64,000 nt of DNA from Rivihabitans pingtungensis (GTDB lineage: Bacteria; Pseudomonadota; Gammaproteobacteria; Burkholderiales; Aquaspirillaceae), in assembly GCF_003201855.1 (NCBI RefSeq), contig NZ_QJKI01000004.1, forward strand, positions 124,001-188,000, given 5' to 3'. A model generated the notes under the pieces. It was given only the letters and a program-made list of their open reading frames with translations, did no database searches and was not told the origin of the DNA. Of the stretch, positions 16,654 to 26,008 are shown piece by piece; the stretch's first letter is position 1; each line of letters opens with the position of its first letter. Position numbers and translations under genes: made by a program.

Positions 16654-18072
16654 ATGACTGATTACATCCCCAATCCCCCACCGTCTGACGCCGAGTATCA
16701 GCAGTTGCGCATGCCGCCGCATTCGCTGGAGGCTGAGCAATCGGTGCTGGGCGGTTTGTTGCTGGACAATTCCGCCTGGGACCGCATCGGCGATGCGGTG
16801 GCCGACGAAGATTTTTACCGCCATGACCACCGGCTGATTTTTCAGGCCATCGTCAAGCTGATCGAGCGCAGTCATCCGGCGGATGTGGTGACGGTGTCCG
16901 AGCAGCTGGAAAAAAGCGCCCAGCTGGGCGAGGTGGGCGGGCTGGCGTATCTGGCCACGCTGGCGCAAAACACGCCGTCGGCGGCCAATATCAAGCGCTA
17001 CGCCGAGATTGTGCGCGAGCGTTCGATCATGCGTCAGCTGGCGCAGATTGGCACCGAGATTGCCGATTCGGCGTATAACCCGATGGGTCGCGATGCGCGC
17101 GAGCTGCTGGACGAGGCGGAAACCAAGGTGTTTCGCATTGCCGAGAGCACGGCGCGTTCGCAGCAGGATTTTCTCAATATGGAGCAGATCCTCACCGAGG
17201 TGGTGGAGCGGGTGAACGAGCTGTACGGCCGCGACAATCTGGACGACGTGACCGGCATTCCTACCGGCTTTGTCGATCTGGACAAAAAAACCTCCGGTCT
17301 GCAAAAGGGCGATCTGGTGATTGTGGCCGGCCGGCCGTCGATGGGTAAAACCGCGTTTTCGATGAATATTGCCGAGAATGTCGCGCTGAACACCGGTTTG
17401 CCGGTGGCGGTGTTCTCGATGGAAATGGGCGCCACCCAGCTGGCGATGCGGATGATTGGCTCGGTGGGCCGGCTGGATCAGCACGCGCTGCGCACCGGCC
17501 AGTTGTCGGACGAAGAGATGGACAAGTTCGGCATGGCGGTGTCGCGCTTGTGGGAGGCGCCGTTGTTTATCGACGAAACCCCCGGCTTGTCCGGCCTGGA
17601 GTTGCGCAGCCGCGCGCGCCGGCTGGCGCGCAAGATGGGCGGCCAGCTGGGCTTGATCGTGATTGACTATTTGCAGCTGATGAGCGGCTCCAGCGACCGC
17701 CGCGACCAAAACCGCGCCTCGGAGCTGGGCGAGATTTCCCGCTCGCTCAAGGCGCTGGCCAAAGAGCTGCAAGCGCCGGTGATTGCGCTGTCGCAGCTGT
17801 CGCGCTCGGTGGAGCAGCGCACCGACAAGCGCCCGATGATGTCGGATTTGCGTGAATCCGGCGCTATTGAGCAAGATGCTGATTTGATTGTGTTTATGTA
17901 CCGCGACGAGTATTACAACCCGGATTCGCAGTTCAAGGGCATGGCCGAGGCCATTATCGGCAAGCAGCGTAACGGCCCCACCGGCCGCGTGCCGCTGACC
18001 TTTCTGGGGCATTATTCCCGCTTTGAAAACGCCTCGCCGCAACAAGTGTCCGGCTGGGATCAAGGAGACTGA
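16654..18072 (+). CDS. dnaB: Replicative DNA helicase DnaB
   Basis: 472 residues from ATG 16654. Hexameric 5'-3' helicase that unwinds the fork and recruits primase. The N-terminal domain contains PPHSLEAEQSVLGGLLLDN. The C-terminal RecA-like domain has Walker A GRPSMGKTAFS near residue 225, LIVIDYLQLM as Walker B, and the SQLSRSVEQR and MSDLRESGAIEQDAD motifs. Full length, no intein. The stop is 2 nt before the ferredoxin gene start, so the downstream genes may be co-transcribed. Confidence 0.98.
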   Translation: MTDYIPNPPPSDAEYQQLRMPPHSLEAEQSVLGGLLLDNSAWDRIGDAVADEDFYRHDHRLIFQAIVKLIERSHPADVVTVSEQLEKSAQLGEVGGLAYLATLAQNTPSAANIKRYAEIVRERSIMRQLAQIGTEIADSAYNPMGRDARELLDEAETKVFRIAESTARSQQDFLNMEQILTEVVERVNELYGRDNLDDVTGIPTGFVDLDKKTSGLQKGDLVIVAGRPSMGKTAFSMNIAENVALNTGLPVAVFSMEMGATQLAMRMIGSVGRLDQHALRTGQLSDEEMDKFGMAVSRLWEAPLFIDETPGLSGLELRSRARRLARKMGGQLGLIVIDYLQLMSGSSDRRDQNRASELGEISRSLKALAKELQAPVIALSQLSRSVEQRTDKRPMMSDLRESGAIEQDADLIVFMYRDEYYNPDSQFKGMAEAIIGKQRNGPTGRVPLTFLGHYSRFENASPQQVSGWDQGD

Positions 18073-18074
18073 CC

Positions 18075-18395
18075 ATGAGCTATTTTGCTCGCCATGTGTT
18101 TTTGTGCACCAATCAGCGCGCTGAGGGCGAAAGCTGTTGCAACGCACTGGGCGCCAGCGAGGCGCTGGACCACGCCAAGGGCCGCATCAAGTCCATGGGC
18201 CTGGCCGGGCCGGGCAAGGTGCGTTTTCAGAAAGCCGGCTGTCTGGAGCGCTGTGGCGAAGGCCCGGTGCTGGTGGTCTACCCGGAAGCGGTCTGGTACA
18301 CCTATGTGGACAAGACCGATATTGACGAAATCATCGACGAACACCTGGTCAACGGCCGGGTGGTGGAACGCCTGAAGCTGTCTGACCATGCTTAA
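18075..18395 (+). CDS. Thioredoxin-fold (2Fe-2S) ferredoxin
   Basis: 106 residues. C11, C21 or C22, C56 and C60 fit the C-x(9-12)-C ... C-x3-C ligand pattern of thioredoxin-like [2Fe-2S] ferredoxins, with FQKAGCLERCGEGPVLVVYP as the diagnostic part. GGAG precedes ATG 18075. Its end overlaps the next gene by 8 nt, so the two are translationally coupled. It is a paralogue of the gene at 59118, sharing the GCL-x-x-C, VYPE and IIDEHL segments. Electron partner unknown. Confidence 0.88.
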   Translation: MSYFARHVFLCTNQRAEGESCCNALGASEALDHAKGRIKSMGLAGPGKVRFQKAGCLERCGEGPVLVVYPEAVWYTYVDKTDIDEIIDEHLVNGRVVERLKLSDHA

Positions 18396-19008
18396 ACTGC
18401 AACAAGAGCCAATTTATATCGACGGGCCGGTGGGCCAGCTGGAAACCCTGGTGATTGCCCCCAAGGACGGCGCGCCGCGCGGCATCGCCCTGATTGCCCA
18501 CCCCAACCCGCTGCAAGGCGGCACCAACACCAATAAAGTGGTGCAGACCACGGCGCGCGCGCTCAGCCAGCATGGCTATATCTGCTACTGCCCCAATTTG
18601 CGCGGGGTGGGCAATAGCGGCGGCGAGCACGACTATGGCCACGGCGAGGTGGACGACGCCCAGGCTGTGGTGGACTACGCCCGCGCCCAGCATGGCGATG
18701 TGCCGCTGGTGCTGGCGGGTTTCTCGTTTGGCAGCTATGTGGCCGCGCAACTGCGCCAGCGCATCGACGCCCGCCATTTGATCATGCTGGGCGCGGCGGT
18801 GTCGCCCAAATACGCCATGCCCCACGTGCCGGCCGACACCATTGTGATTCACGGCGAGCACGACGAAGTCATCAGCCTGGCGCAGGTGCTGGATTGGGCG
18901 CGTCCGCAAAGCCTGCCGGTGGTGGTGTTCCCCGGCGTTGGGCATTTCTTTCATGGCAAGCTGGTGTTGTTGCAGCAGTATGTGCAGCGGCTGGTTCCGT
19001 CGCTGTAA
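18388..19008 (+). CDS. Alpha/beta hydrolase, small dienelactone-hydrolase-like
   Basis: 206 residues, cytoplasmic. AHPNPLQGGTNTNKVV gives the oxyanion region, LAGFSFGSYVA the nucleophile elbow (GxSxG as GFSFG), HGEHDEVI the acid loop and GVGHFFHGKL the catalytic His. This is the short hydrolase family often annotated as YitV/DUF-type esterase. It overlaps the ferredoxin gene by 8 nt and may work with it. Substrate not predictable. Confidence 0.88.
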   Translation: MLKLQQEPIYIDGPVGQLETLVIAPKDGAPRGIALIAHPNPLQGGTNTNKVVQTTARALSQHGYICYCPNLRGVGNSGGEHDYGHGEVDDAQAVVDYARAQHGDVPLVLAGFSFGSYVAAQLRQRIDARHLIMLGAAVSPKYAMPHVPADTIVIHGEHDEVISLAQVLDWARPQSLPVVVFPGVGHFFHGKLVLLQQYVQRLVPSL

Positions 19009-19020
19009 GCGGGCCGCCCC

Positions 19021-20439
19021 TTGACTCTGGATGGGCCAGCGCCGGCGCGGCTGTATCAGCAGGTGTTTCGCCACTGGCGCGACGCCATCGCCAGCGGCCG
19101 GCTGCCCGCTGGCGCGCGCTTGCCGGCGGTGCGTGAGCTGGCCGCCCGCCACAATGTCAGCTTGACCACGGCGCGGCGGGTGGTAGAAGAGCTTCACGCT
19201 GGCGGCTGGATTGAAACCCGGCCACGTCTGGGTTTGTTTGTGGCCCAGCCGCGTCAGCCCGGTTATCCCTCGCCCGCTGGCCAGCCCGCGCCGGTCAGCA
19301 TTGCCACCCTGGCCTTGCGGCTGTTTGAGGCGCTGCGCGACCCGGCGATTGCGCCGTTTGGCTCGCCATTTATCGACCCGGCCTGGCTGGATATTGCCGG
19401 CGTCAACGACCACTTGCGCCGCGCCGTGCGCAAATTCTCCCCTGCTCGTGGCCTGACCGACCTGCCGCCCGGCCATGATGCCCTGCGCCAGCAGATTGTC
19501 CGCCGCGCGCTGCATCACGGCTTTCGCTTGCAGCAAGATGAATTGCTGATTACCTGCGGCGCCATGGAGGCGCTGAATCTGGCGCTGAAGTCTGTTGCCC
19601 GCCCCGGCGCGGTGGTGGCGGTGGAATCCCCGGCGTTTTACGGCATGCTCTACGCCATCGAGGCCAATGGCATGCAGGCGCTGGAAATCCGCACCGACCC
19701 ACGCACCGGCCTGGACGTGGATGATCTGGCGCAGGCGCTGGGCCGCCACCGTATTGCCGCCTGCATGCTGATGCCTTCGCTGCAAAACCCGCTGGGGGCG
19801 ATCATGCCGGCGGCGGCGCGCGCGCGCCTGCTGGCGCTGGCTGGCGAGCACGATTTTGCCATCATCGAAGACGACGCCTACCGCGAGCTGCTGCCGCCCG
19901 GCGGCAGCCCGCCGCCGCTCAAGCACCACGACAGCGATGGCCGCGTGCTGTATTGCGGCACCTTTGCCAAGGCGTTTTCGCCGGCGCCGCGCATCGGCTG
20001 GCTGGCCGCCGGCCGCCACACCGAAACCGCGCTGCTGCATAAATTAATGAACACCCTGAGCACGTCGATTCCCAATCAAATGGCAGTCGCCAGCTATCTG
20101 CGTGATAGCCGCCCCGACCGCCGGCTGGCGCGGCTGCGCGACACCCTGGCCAGCAATCGCGCGCGGCTGGCCGACACCGTGCGCCGGCATTTCCCGGCCG
20201 GCAGCGAGGTGAATACCCCGGCCGGCGGGTTTTTCTTGTGGGTGACGCTGCCGCCCGAGTGCGACACCTTGGCCCACTATCCCAAGGCGCTGGCGGCTGG
20301 GGTGAGCTTTGTGCCAGGGGCGCTGTTCTCACCCAGTGGCCGTTTTGGTCACTGTTTACGGCTGAATGCCGGCTTTGCCCTGGACGAGCCGGTGCTGGCG
20401 CGCCTGGCCGAAGTGGGCCGCCAATTGCAGGCTGGCTGA
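19021..20439 (+). CDS. MocR-type regulator: GntR helix-turn-helix fused to a PLP aminotransferase domain
   Basis: 472 residues. Residues ~10-75: winged helix with LPAVRELAARHNVSLTTARRVVEEL. Residues ~110-470: fold-type I aminotransferase with SLQNPLG, a DDAYREL cofactor-binding segment and CGTFAKAFSPAPRIGWL, whose Lys should hold PLP. MocR/PdxR-like proteins usually act as transcription factors sensing amino compounds or PLP rather than as enzymes. The likely start is TTG 19021; no ATG exists near the N-terminus and the Shine-Dalgarno site is poor, so the start is uncertain. The target is not evident from the neighbours. Confidence 0.9.
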   Translation: MTLDGPAPARLYQQVFRHWRDAIASGRLPAGARLPAVRELAARHNVSLTTARRVVEELHAGGWIETRPRLGLFVAQPRQPGYPSPAGQPAPVSIATLALRLFEALRDPAIAPFGSPFIDPAWLDIAGVNDHLRRAVRKFSPARGLTDLPPGHDALRQQIVRRALHHGFRLQQDELLITCGAMEALNLALKSVARPGAVVAVESPAFYGMLYAIEANGMQALEIRTDPRTGLDVDDLAQALGRHRIAACMLMPSLQNPLGAIMPAAARARLLALAGEHDFAIIEDDAYRELLPPGGSPPPLKHHDSDGRVLYCGTFAKAFSPAPRIGWLAAGRHTETALLHKLMNTLSTSIPNQMAVASYLRDSRPDRRLARLRDTLASNRARLADTVRRHFPAGSEVNTPAGGFFLWVTLPPECDTLAHYPKALAAGVSFVPGALFSPSGRFGHCLRLNAGFALDEPVLARLAEVGRQLQAG

Positions 20440-20499
20440 TTGCGCCCGGCGGCTGGCCACGGCACACTTGCGCTTTATCTGAATTGACAGGAGCCTCCC

Positions 20500-21081
20500 A
20501 TGGCGCAAGACAGCTCGCGTGCAGATTTTTGGGAAACCCGCTACCAGCAGGGCGTGATTCCGTGGGATGCCGGGCAGATGCCCAGCCAGTTTGTGGCGTT
20601 TGCCGCTGCCCGCCCGCCGGGCGAACGGGTGCTGGCGCCGGGCTGCGGCAGTGGCTACGAGGTGCGCGGCCTGGCCGAACATGGTGCCAAGGTGCTGGCG
20701 GTGGATTTCAGCGCGGCGGCGGTGGCGCGCGCGCGCGAGGTGCTGGGCGAGCACGCCGACTGCGTGCGCGAAGGCGATTTTTTTCAGCTGGACGACGCGC
20801 CGTTTGATTGGCTGTACGAGCGCGCGTTGTTGTGTGCGCTGCCGCCAAAAACCTGGGACGACTGGGCGGCGCAAACCGCCCGCCTGGTGCGCCCCGGCGG
20901 CGTGCTGGCCGGGTATTTCTTTATTGCCGACACGCCCAAGGGTCCGCCGTTTGGCATCAGCGAGGCGCGCTTGGTCGAGCTGTTGGGCGGGCATTTCACC
21001 CTGGAAAGCCGCGAGCCGGCCAGCGATAGCCTGCCGGTGTTTGCCGGGCGCGAGCACTGGATGGTGTGGCGTCGGCGCTGA
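20500..21081 (+). CDS. TPMT-like class I SAM methyltransferase
   Basis: 193 residues. FWETRYQQGVIPWDAG opening typical of the thiopurine methyltransferase family, SAM motif I VLAPGCGSGYEV, acidic motif AVDFSAAAV, then YERALLCALPP and GGVLAGYFF. AGGAG lies 9 nt before ATG 20500. Bacterial members detoxify thiols, selenium or tellurium oxyanions, or act on unknown thiols; the substrate cannot be fixed here. Confidence 0.88.
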   Translation: MAQDSSRADFWETRYQQGVIPWDAGQMPSQFVAFAAARPPGERVLAPGCGSGYEVRGLAEHGAKVLAVDFSAAAVARAREVLGEHADCVREGDFFQLDDAPFDWLYERALLCALPPKTWDDWAAQTARLVRPGGVLAGYFFIADTPKGPPFGISEARLVELLGGHFTLESREPASDSLPVFAGREHWMVWRRR

Positions 21082-21175
21082 TGGTGCGACAATTTGCCGC
21101 ATTGTCGGCGCTGCCTCACGCCGGCTATCATCGCCGCCTGTTATTTGCGGCGTTGCGCCGCCCTGGAGATGAACG

Positions 21176-21646
21176 ATGAAACGCCTGCTCGCCCTCGCCC
21201 TGTTTGCCGCTGCTTCGCTGGCCCATGCCCATGGTTATGCGGTGGGCGAGCTGAAAATCGACCACCCCTGGGCGCGCGCCACGCCAGGCGCAGCCAAGAA
21301 CGGCGCGGCTTACCTGACGGTGAGCAATACCGGCAAGCAGGCCGACCGCCTGGTGGCCGCCAGTGTTGACGTGGCCGACCACGCCGAGCTGCATACGCAT
21401 CTGAACGACAATGGCGTGATGAAAATGCGCCAGATCCCGGATATTCCGGTTGAAGCCGGCGCCACGGTCAAGCTGCAACCGGGTGGCTTGCATATCATGC
21501 TGATGGATTTGAAGCAGCCGCTGAAAGAAGGCGACAAGATTCCGATGACCCTGCGCTTTGAGAAGGCCGGCGAAGTGAAGGTGGATGTGCATGTGGACAA
21601 GGTGGGCGCCATGCCGGCGGCTGCCGGGGCCCACGCCGGTCACTAA
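21176..21646 (+). CDS. Periplasmic copper chaperone PCu(A)C
   Basis: 156 residues with a signal peptide (KRLLALALFAAASLAHA) and the complete H-x10-M-x21-H-x-M copper motif: His of ELH, Met of KMR, and HIM in GGLHIML. A His/Met-poor tail ends AHAGH. PCuAC binds Cu(I) in the periplasm and supplies it to the CuA or CuB site of cytochrome oxidase, usually with Sco1. No sco or oxidase gene is adjacent. GGAG precedes the start. The TAA stop nearly touches a degenerate copy of the dispersed repeat. Confidence 0.94.
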   Translation: MKRLLALALFAAASLAHAHGYAVGELKIDHPWARATPGAAKNGAAYLTVSNTGKQADRLVAASVDVADHAELHTHLNDNGVMKMRQIPDIPVEAGATVKLQPGGLHIMLMDLKQPLKEGDKIPMTLRFEKAGEVKVDVHVDKVGAMPAAAGAHAGH

Positions 21647-21649
21647 TCG

Positions 21650-21766
21650 CGCTGCTCACCAACCCCCCCTGGCCTTGTGGTGTGACCTTGTCTGAGGTGT
21701 TGTACTGTCTGCAAGCACACGCCTGACTGCCTAACCCGAGCTGCTTGGCTGAGTGGGGCGAGCCGC
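21650..21766. repeat. Degenerate copy of the dispersed nested-palindrome repeat
   Basis: GCTGCTCACCAACCCCCC...TGGCCTTGTGGTGTGACCTTG, then TTGTACTGTCTGCAAGCACACGCCT and a GAGTGGGGCGAGCCGC right end. Arm pairing is eroded. It starts 4 nt after the PCuAC stop codon. Confidence 0.75.
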
Positions 21767-21909
21767 ACTGTGCTGTTGGTGAGCGCCCGTCTGAAAATAT
21801 TGCGCGCCCCGCTGTGGGCGCGCTATTTTTTTGTATCCGGCTCTTGATTTGATATCTACTGTCGCCATATGCCGCCAGTTTGGTGAATATATTCAGTCAA
21901 GGAGTTGTC

Positions 21910-22485
21910 ATGTCAGGTCATGGTTTTCATGTGCACGGCCCGCACGATCATGCAGTCGAGCATGGTGGGCATTCGGGGGACAGTTTTGCATCGCGCATTG
22001 CGGTGATGACGGCGGTGATGTCCACGGTGGGCGCGCTGTTCAGTTATTCCGGCGGCGCGACGCAAAACGAGGCAATGCTGATGAAAAATGCCGCGGCGAT
22101 TAAAAAAACCGAGGCGGCCAATCAGTGGAATTACTATCAGGCCAAGAGCAATAAGCAAAACCTGGCCGAACTGGCGCTGTCGCTGAGTCAGGATGCCGCC
22201 AACAAAGACAAATACCAGAAAGACATCGAGCGTTACCGCGCCGAGAAGGCCGAGATCAAGGCCGCCGCTGAAAAGCTGGAGGCCGAATCACAAGGGTTCG
22301 AGCACAAGAGCGACGAAGCCATGCACCTGCATCACCGCTGGGCGCAGGCAATGACCGGCATTCAGGTGGCCATTTCGCTGGCGGCGGTGTCCTTGCTGAC
22401 CCGGCGGCGCTGGCTGAATTACGCCACCTATCTGGCCGCCGGTGCTGGCGTGGTGCTGGGCGGTATGGCGCTGGCGCATCTGTAA
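21910..22485 (+). CDS. DUF4337 family membrane protein
   Basis: 191 residues from ATG 21910 with GGAG directly upstream. A His-rich N-terminus (HGFHVHGPHDHAVEHGGH) may bind metal. One membrane helix (IAVMTAVMSTVGALFSY) is followed by QWNYYQAKSNKQNLAEL, the signature region of DUF4337, a charged coiled coil of about 60 residues, and two C-terminal helices. Function of the family is unknown. Stands alone. Confidence 0.82.
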   Translation: MSGHGFHVHGPHDHAVEHGGHSGDSFASRIAVMTAVMSTVGALFSYSGGATQNEAMLMKNAAAIKKTEAANQWNYYQAKSNKQNLAELALSLSQDAANKDKYQKDIERYRAEKAEIKAAAEKLEAESQGFEHKSDEAMHLHHRWAQAMTGIQVAISLAAVSLLTRRRWLNYATYLAAGAGVVLGGMALAHL

Positions 22486-22513
22486 ATCCACGCGCACCAG
22501 GCGTCTGGGTTGG

Positions 22514-23074
22514 TTAGCTTTGTTCAATCACCAGGCTATCGCCAGTGACAAAAAACTGCCCGCCGGCCACATAGTGCAGGGTGCGCAGCGCCGGATCGGC
22601 AAAGGTCCAGCGGCCGTCGCACCAGGCCTGATCATCCGCCCAGGCCGCCAGCACTTCGGCCAGAAACATATCGTGGCGTTCGGCCATGGCCGGTTCGGGC
22701 AGGATTTTGCATTCCAGCCAGGCGGCGCAGCCGTCCAGCAGCAGGCCGCCGCCGTGTTCAGCGCTGGCGCCATGCAGGCCAAAGGCAGCGAATTTGTCGA
22801 TGTCGCGGCCGCTGTGGCTGCCCAGTTGCAACACCGTGTGCGCCAATTGCTGGCCGGGCAGCGCCAGCACAAAATGGCCGCTGGCTTCAATCAGCTGGCG
22901 GGTATGGCTGCTTTTGTCGATCACCACCGCCACCTTGGGCGGCTGAAAATCCACCGGCATGGCCCAGGCGGCGGCCATGATATTGCGCTGATCGGCGTGG
23001 GCGCTGCTGATCAGGGTAAGCGGACCGTGGTTGAGCAGTCGATACGCGTGAGCCAGCGGGACAGAAATGCGCAT
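22514..23074 (-). CDS. Flavin reductase-like FMN-binding split-barrel protein
   Basis: 186 residues. Start ATG 23074 gives MRISVPLAHAYRLLNHGPLTLISS, followed by NIMAAAWAMPVDFQPPKVAVVID, the typical flavin-binding opening of the DIM6/NTAB flavin reductase group, and FVLALPGQ, LECKI and HDMFLAEV further on. It would reduce FMN with NAD(P)H or serve as a flavoprotein oxidoreductase. The Shine-Dalgarno site is weak. It converges on the DUF4337 gene. Confidence 0.85.
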   Translation of the reverse strand: MRISVPLAHAYRLLNHGPLTLISSAHADQRNIMAAAWAMPVDFQPPKVAVVIDKSSHTRQLIEASGHFVLALPGQQLAHTVLQLGSHSGRDIDKFAAFGLHGASAEHGGGLLLDGCAAWLECKILPEPAMAERHDMFLAEVLAAWADDQAWCDGRWTFADPALRTLHYVAGGQFFVTGDSLVIEQS

Positions 23075-23254
23075 GATGAGGTGTCGGGCAAAACTGGCAT
23101 TGTGCCTTTGCCGGCTTGTCCAGCCAAGCGGGGCGGCTGGGCTGATGCGTGCGTGCGACACTGTGTGCGGCGAGATGAAAAGCTGATGAAAAAACCGTGG
23201 CGCATCATGCCATATGAGTGACACACTAGCCGCTTGTCCTTTTTTGGTGCAGCC

Positions 23255-24649
23255 ATGGCCGCTCCCGCTTCCAGTCACGGCATGATCGAAGCATTGGCGT
23301 CCACCTTGCTGGATGTTCAGGCCTTGATCGACGCTGCGCCCGCGTCGTCGATGCTGCTTGATCGTGACGGGCGTATTCTCACCATCAATCGTGCCGGCGC
23401 TGCCCGACTGGGCCTGGCGCCAGCGCAGGCGCTGGGCCTGTATTTGTTTGATTTGTTTCCGGTGGAAGTGGCCGCCTCGCGCCAGCGGCGCTTGCAGGCG
23501 GTGACCGCCAGCCGCCAGCCGCAGGTGTTCGAAGATCACCGCGATGGCCAGCATTACCGTACGTCGGCGGTCCCGGTGATGGACCGCGACGGCGAGGTGT
23601 GCCGGGTGGCGATTTTTTCCGAGGACATCACTGCCCAGCACGAGGCCGAGCGCTTGTTGCGCGACAGCGAGGCGCATTACCGCTTTTTGGCGGAAAACAG
23701 CGAAGACGTCATCTGGCAGCTGGACCGCGACATGCACATCACCTACATCAGCGCGGCTGATCAGCGCTTGCGCGGGGTGGCGCGCGGGGCGGTGCTGGGG
23801 CAATCGGTGTTCAGTCTGTTTTCTCCCCGTGGCCAGGCGATTCTGGCCCGTGTGGTGGCCGAGCGCCAGCAGTGTCTGGAGCAAGGCCTGCCGCTGCCGC
23901 CCACCCTGCGTTTTGAGGCGCCGCAGCAATGCGCCAATGGCGAGGAGGTGTGGGTGGAAGTGGTGTCCACCCGCATCGACGACGCTCATGGCGTGCTGTG
24001 CGGCTATATCGGCATGACGCGCAATGTGGCGGAACGCCGCCGCTATCAGGCCATGCTGGAAGACGCCAACCGGCAGTTGCGCGAACAGCTGGATAAAGTC
24101 TCTGCCTTGCAGGCGCAATTGCAGGCGCGTGCCCACCGCGATGCACTCACCGGCCTGTATAACCGCCACTATCTGCACGAAACCCTGCCGGATTTGCTGG
24201 CTCAGGCCCGCCAGGCTCGCCATGGGTTGGCGCTGGTGATGGTGGATCTGGATCACTTCAAGCAAATCAACGACCGCCACGGCCATGTAGCGGGCGATCT
24301 GGCCATCCAGACTGCCGCCCGCCTGCTGATCGAACGCGCGCCTTCGCGCAGCCTGTGCTGTCGCTTTGGCGGGGAAGAATTTCTGGTGGCTTTGTGCGGG
24401 CTGACGCCGGCAGCGGTATGCGCCTGGGCAGAAAACTGGTGTGCCGAGCTGGCGGACTGTGTGCTCAGCCATCAAGGCGTGCGGATTGCGCTGACTGCTT
24501 CGCTGGGGGTGGCCTGGCAGCCGCAGCATGGCGACAGTGAAGCGCAGTTGCTGGAGCGGGCAGATCAGGCGCTGTATCTGGCCAAGCGGCGTGGACGTAA
24601 TCAGGTGTGTGTGTGGGCGGCCGACGAAGTCTGTGCGCTGCGCGCCTGA
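23255..24649 (+). CDS. PAS-PAS-GGDEF diguanylate cyclase
   Basis: 464 residues from ATG 23255 (a TTG seven codons upstream and an ATG at 23282 are alternatives). Two PAS domains (residues ~15-125 and ~135-260), a short coiled coil (YQAMLEDANRQLREQLDKVSALQAQLQ), then a GGDEF domain with DALTGLYNRHYL, DLDHFKQINDRHGH and an intact GGEEF at 372-376. It should make c-di-GMP from two GTP. The product-inhibition I-site (RxxD five residues before GGEEF) is absent. No membrane span, so the signal is cytoplasmic and unknown. Confidence 0.93.
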   Translation: MAAPASSHGMIEALASTLLDVQALIDAAPASSMLLDRDGRILTINRAGAARLGLAPAQALGLYLFDLFPVEVAASRQRRLQAVTASRQPQVFEDHRDGQHYRTSAVPVMDRDGEVCRVAIFSEDITAQHEAERLLRDSEAHYRFLAENSEDVIWQLDRDMHITYISAADQRLRGVARGAVLGQSVFSLFSPRGQAILARVVAERQQCLEQGLPLPPTLRFEAPQQCANGEEVWVEVVSTRIDDAHGVLCGYIGMTRNVAERRRYQAMLEDANRQLREQLDKVSALQAQLQARAHRDALTGLYNRHYLHETLPDLLAQARQARHGLALVMVDLDHFKQINDRHGHVAGDLAIQTAARLLIERAPSRSLCCRFGGEEFLVALCGLTPAAVCAWAENWCAELADCVLSHQGVRIALTASLGVAWQPQHGDSEAQLLERADQALYLAKRRGRNQVCVWAADEVCALRA

Positions 24650-24701
24650 GCCGTATGGCCGGCCTGATGCGGTGCAGGTGCAGGCGTATCAGCTACGGTG
24701 T

Positions 24702-25262
24702 TCAGAACCACGGGCCAAAAGTGGGGCGGCCGCCGCGCGCCAGCCAGCCCACCCCGGCGGCCAGCAGCGCCGGCAGGATCAGCTGACAGGCCAGCGCCAG
24801 TACGCTGGCGTGGTTGCGATGGCTGCGCACACGATAGAGCTGCAAGAGCAAGCTGGCCAGCCAGAACACCAGCGTCATCGCCGCCGGGCGATACCAGTAG
24901 GCATGGCGGATGTCCTGGCTGAACAGCCCGCCAGCCAGCACGCCCAGATGTCCCAGCGCCAGGGCCAGCGCGTCGCTGGCCAGCACCTGTCGGGCTGGCA
25001 GCGCCAGCGGGTCGGGGCGGCACAGCAGCCAGCCGCCGGCAAACACGCCTTGCCACAAATAGGGATAAAAACACGGCAGCCATAGCGCGCTGACCGCCAG
25101 TGAGGGGCGCAGCAACTTAAAGCCGATGGCCAACGCAAACCAGCTGGCAATCAGCATGGCCAGGGCCACGCCATCGCCGCTGCGCAGCACCCGCCAGACG
25201 CCGCGCGCGGCAAAGGCCGGCAACAGCAGCAGACTGACCCACAGCGGCGCGTCGGGGTGCAT
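24702..25262 (-). CDS. Integral membrane protein of unknown function
   Basis: 186 residues from ATG 25262, 14 nt downstream of the DUF484 gene and in the same direction. About five hydrophobic helices (WVSLLLLPAFAARGV, GVALAMLIASWFALAIGF, ALALALGHLGVLAGGLF, AAMTLVFWLASLLLQL, LALACQLILPALLAAGVGW). No family recognised. Its place as the third gene after dapF-DUF484 suggests co-transcription. Confidence 0.7.
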   Translation of the reverse strand: MHPDAPLWVSLLLLPAFAARGVWRVLRSGDGVALAMLIASWFALAIGFKLLRPSLAVSALWLPCFYPYLWQGVFAGGWLLCRPDPLALPARQVLASDALALALGHLGVLAGGLFSQDIRHAYWYRPAAMTLVFWLASLLLQLYRVRSHRNHASVLALACQLILPALLAAGVGWLARGGRPTFGPWF

Positions 25263-25276
25263 GGTGGGCTCGCCGC

Positions 25277-25936
25277 TCAGTGCATGGCCAGGGTGCGCTG
25301 TAGCGCAGCAGACAGGAGCGCGCCCAGATTGGCCAGGTAGTCGGTTTCCATGTCGGTGGTGAAGCGGTAGCTGTCGGCGCTGGCCAGCACCAACAGGCCA
25401 AATGCCTCGCCATTGTCGCGGCGTAGCGCCACCTGACCAAACGATTGCAGCACCGGCTCGTGGGGGAACCACTCAATAATGTGTTCGGCGGCAAACGGGC
25501 CGGTGTAGGGGTGCTCAAGGTTGCGGGCAATGATGGCCAGACGTGGATCCTGGCGGTGCCATTCACCCAGCGATTCGGTGGCCGTTCCCCACAGGCGCAG
25601 GCCGGCGTGGGTGATGTCGAAGTCTTTTTCCAGCGCACTCAGTGTGCGGCGGATGGCGTCGGTGGCCTCTTCGGTGCGCACCAGTTGCACCGACAGCGTA
25701 TGCAGGCGGGTAATGGTCTGGTCGTTGTGTTCGCCAAAGCGGATCAACTGGCTCATTTTGGCGCCGAGCTGGCGGTTTTTGTCGCGCAGCGCCAGCACTT
25801 GGCGCTCGACCAGTGGCACCGCGTATTCCGAGCGCGCGTGTGGTACGCGCACCTGGGTGAGCAGCTCGCTGTGTTGGTCAAAAAATTCGGGGTGGGCTTC
25901 CAGGTAGGCGGCCACTTCGCTGGCGGTCATGGACAT
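25277..25936 (-). CDS. DUF484 family protein
   Basis: 219 residues. N-terminal VAAYLEAHPEFFDQHSELLTQVRVPH is the family signature, followed by a coiled coil (LVERQVLALRDKNRQLGAKMSQLI) and a GAF-like domain. DUF484 genes commonly sit right after dapF and before xerC in proteobacteria; here dapF precedes it by 72 nt, but xerC does not follow. Function unknown. Confidence 0.92.
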   Translation of the reverse strand: MSMTASEVAAYLEAHPEFFDQHSELLTQVRVPHARSEYAVPLVERQVLALRDKNRQLGAKMSQLIRFGEHNDQTITRLHTLSVQLVRTEEATDAIRRTLSALEKDFDITHAGLRLWGTATESLGEWHRQDPRLAIIARNLEHPYTGPFAAEHIIEWFPHEPVLQSFGQVALRRDNGEAFGLLVLASADSYRFTTDMETDYLANLGALLSAALQRTLAMH

Positions 25937-26008
25937 CGGGACAGACTCCTGTCGGGACGTTTCTTGCGCGCGCCGGTCCCGCCCACGGGCCGGCGGCGTC
26001 AGCTTGGG

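Noticed and set aside
16510..18147. 545-codon minus-strand open frame opposite dnaB
   Set aside because: His/Arg/Gln-rich shadow of dnaB in reverse.
18349..20040. 563-codon minus-strand frame opposite the hydrolase and MocR-type genes
   Set aside because: Antisense shadow without motifs.
23075..24529. N-terminal extension of the flavin reductase frame (671 codons in all)
   Set aside because: The upstream two-thirds lies opposite the PAS-GGDEF gene and has shadow composition; the conserved protein begins at 23074.
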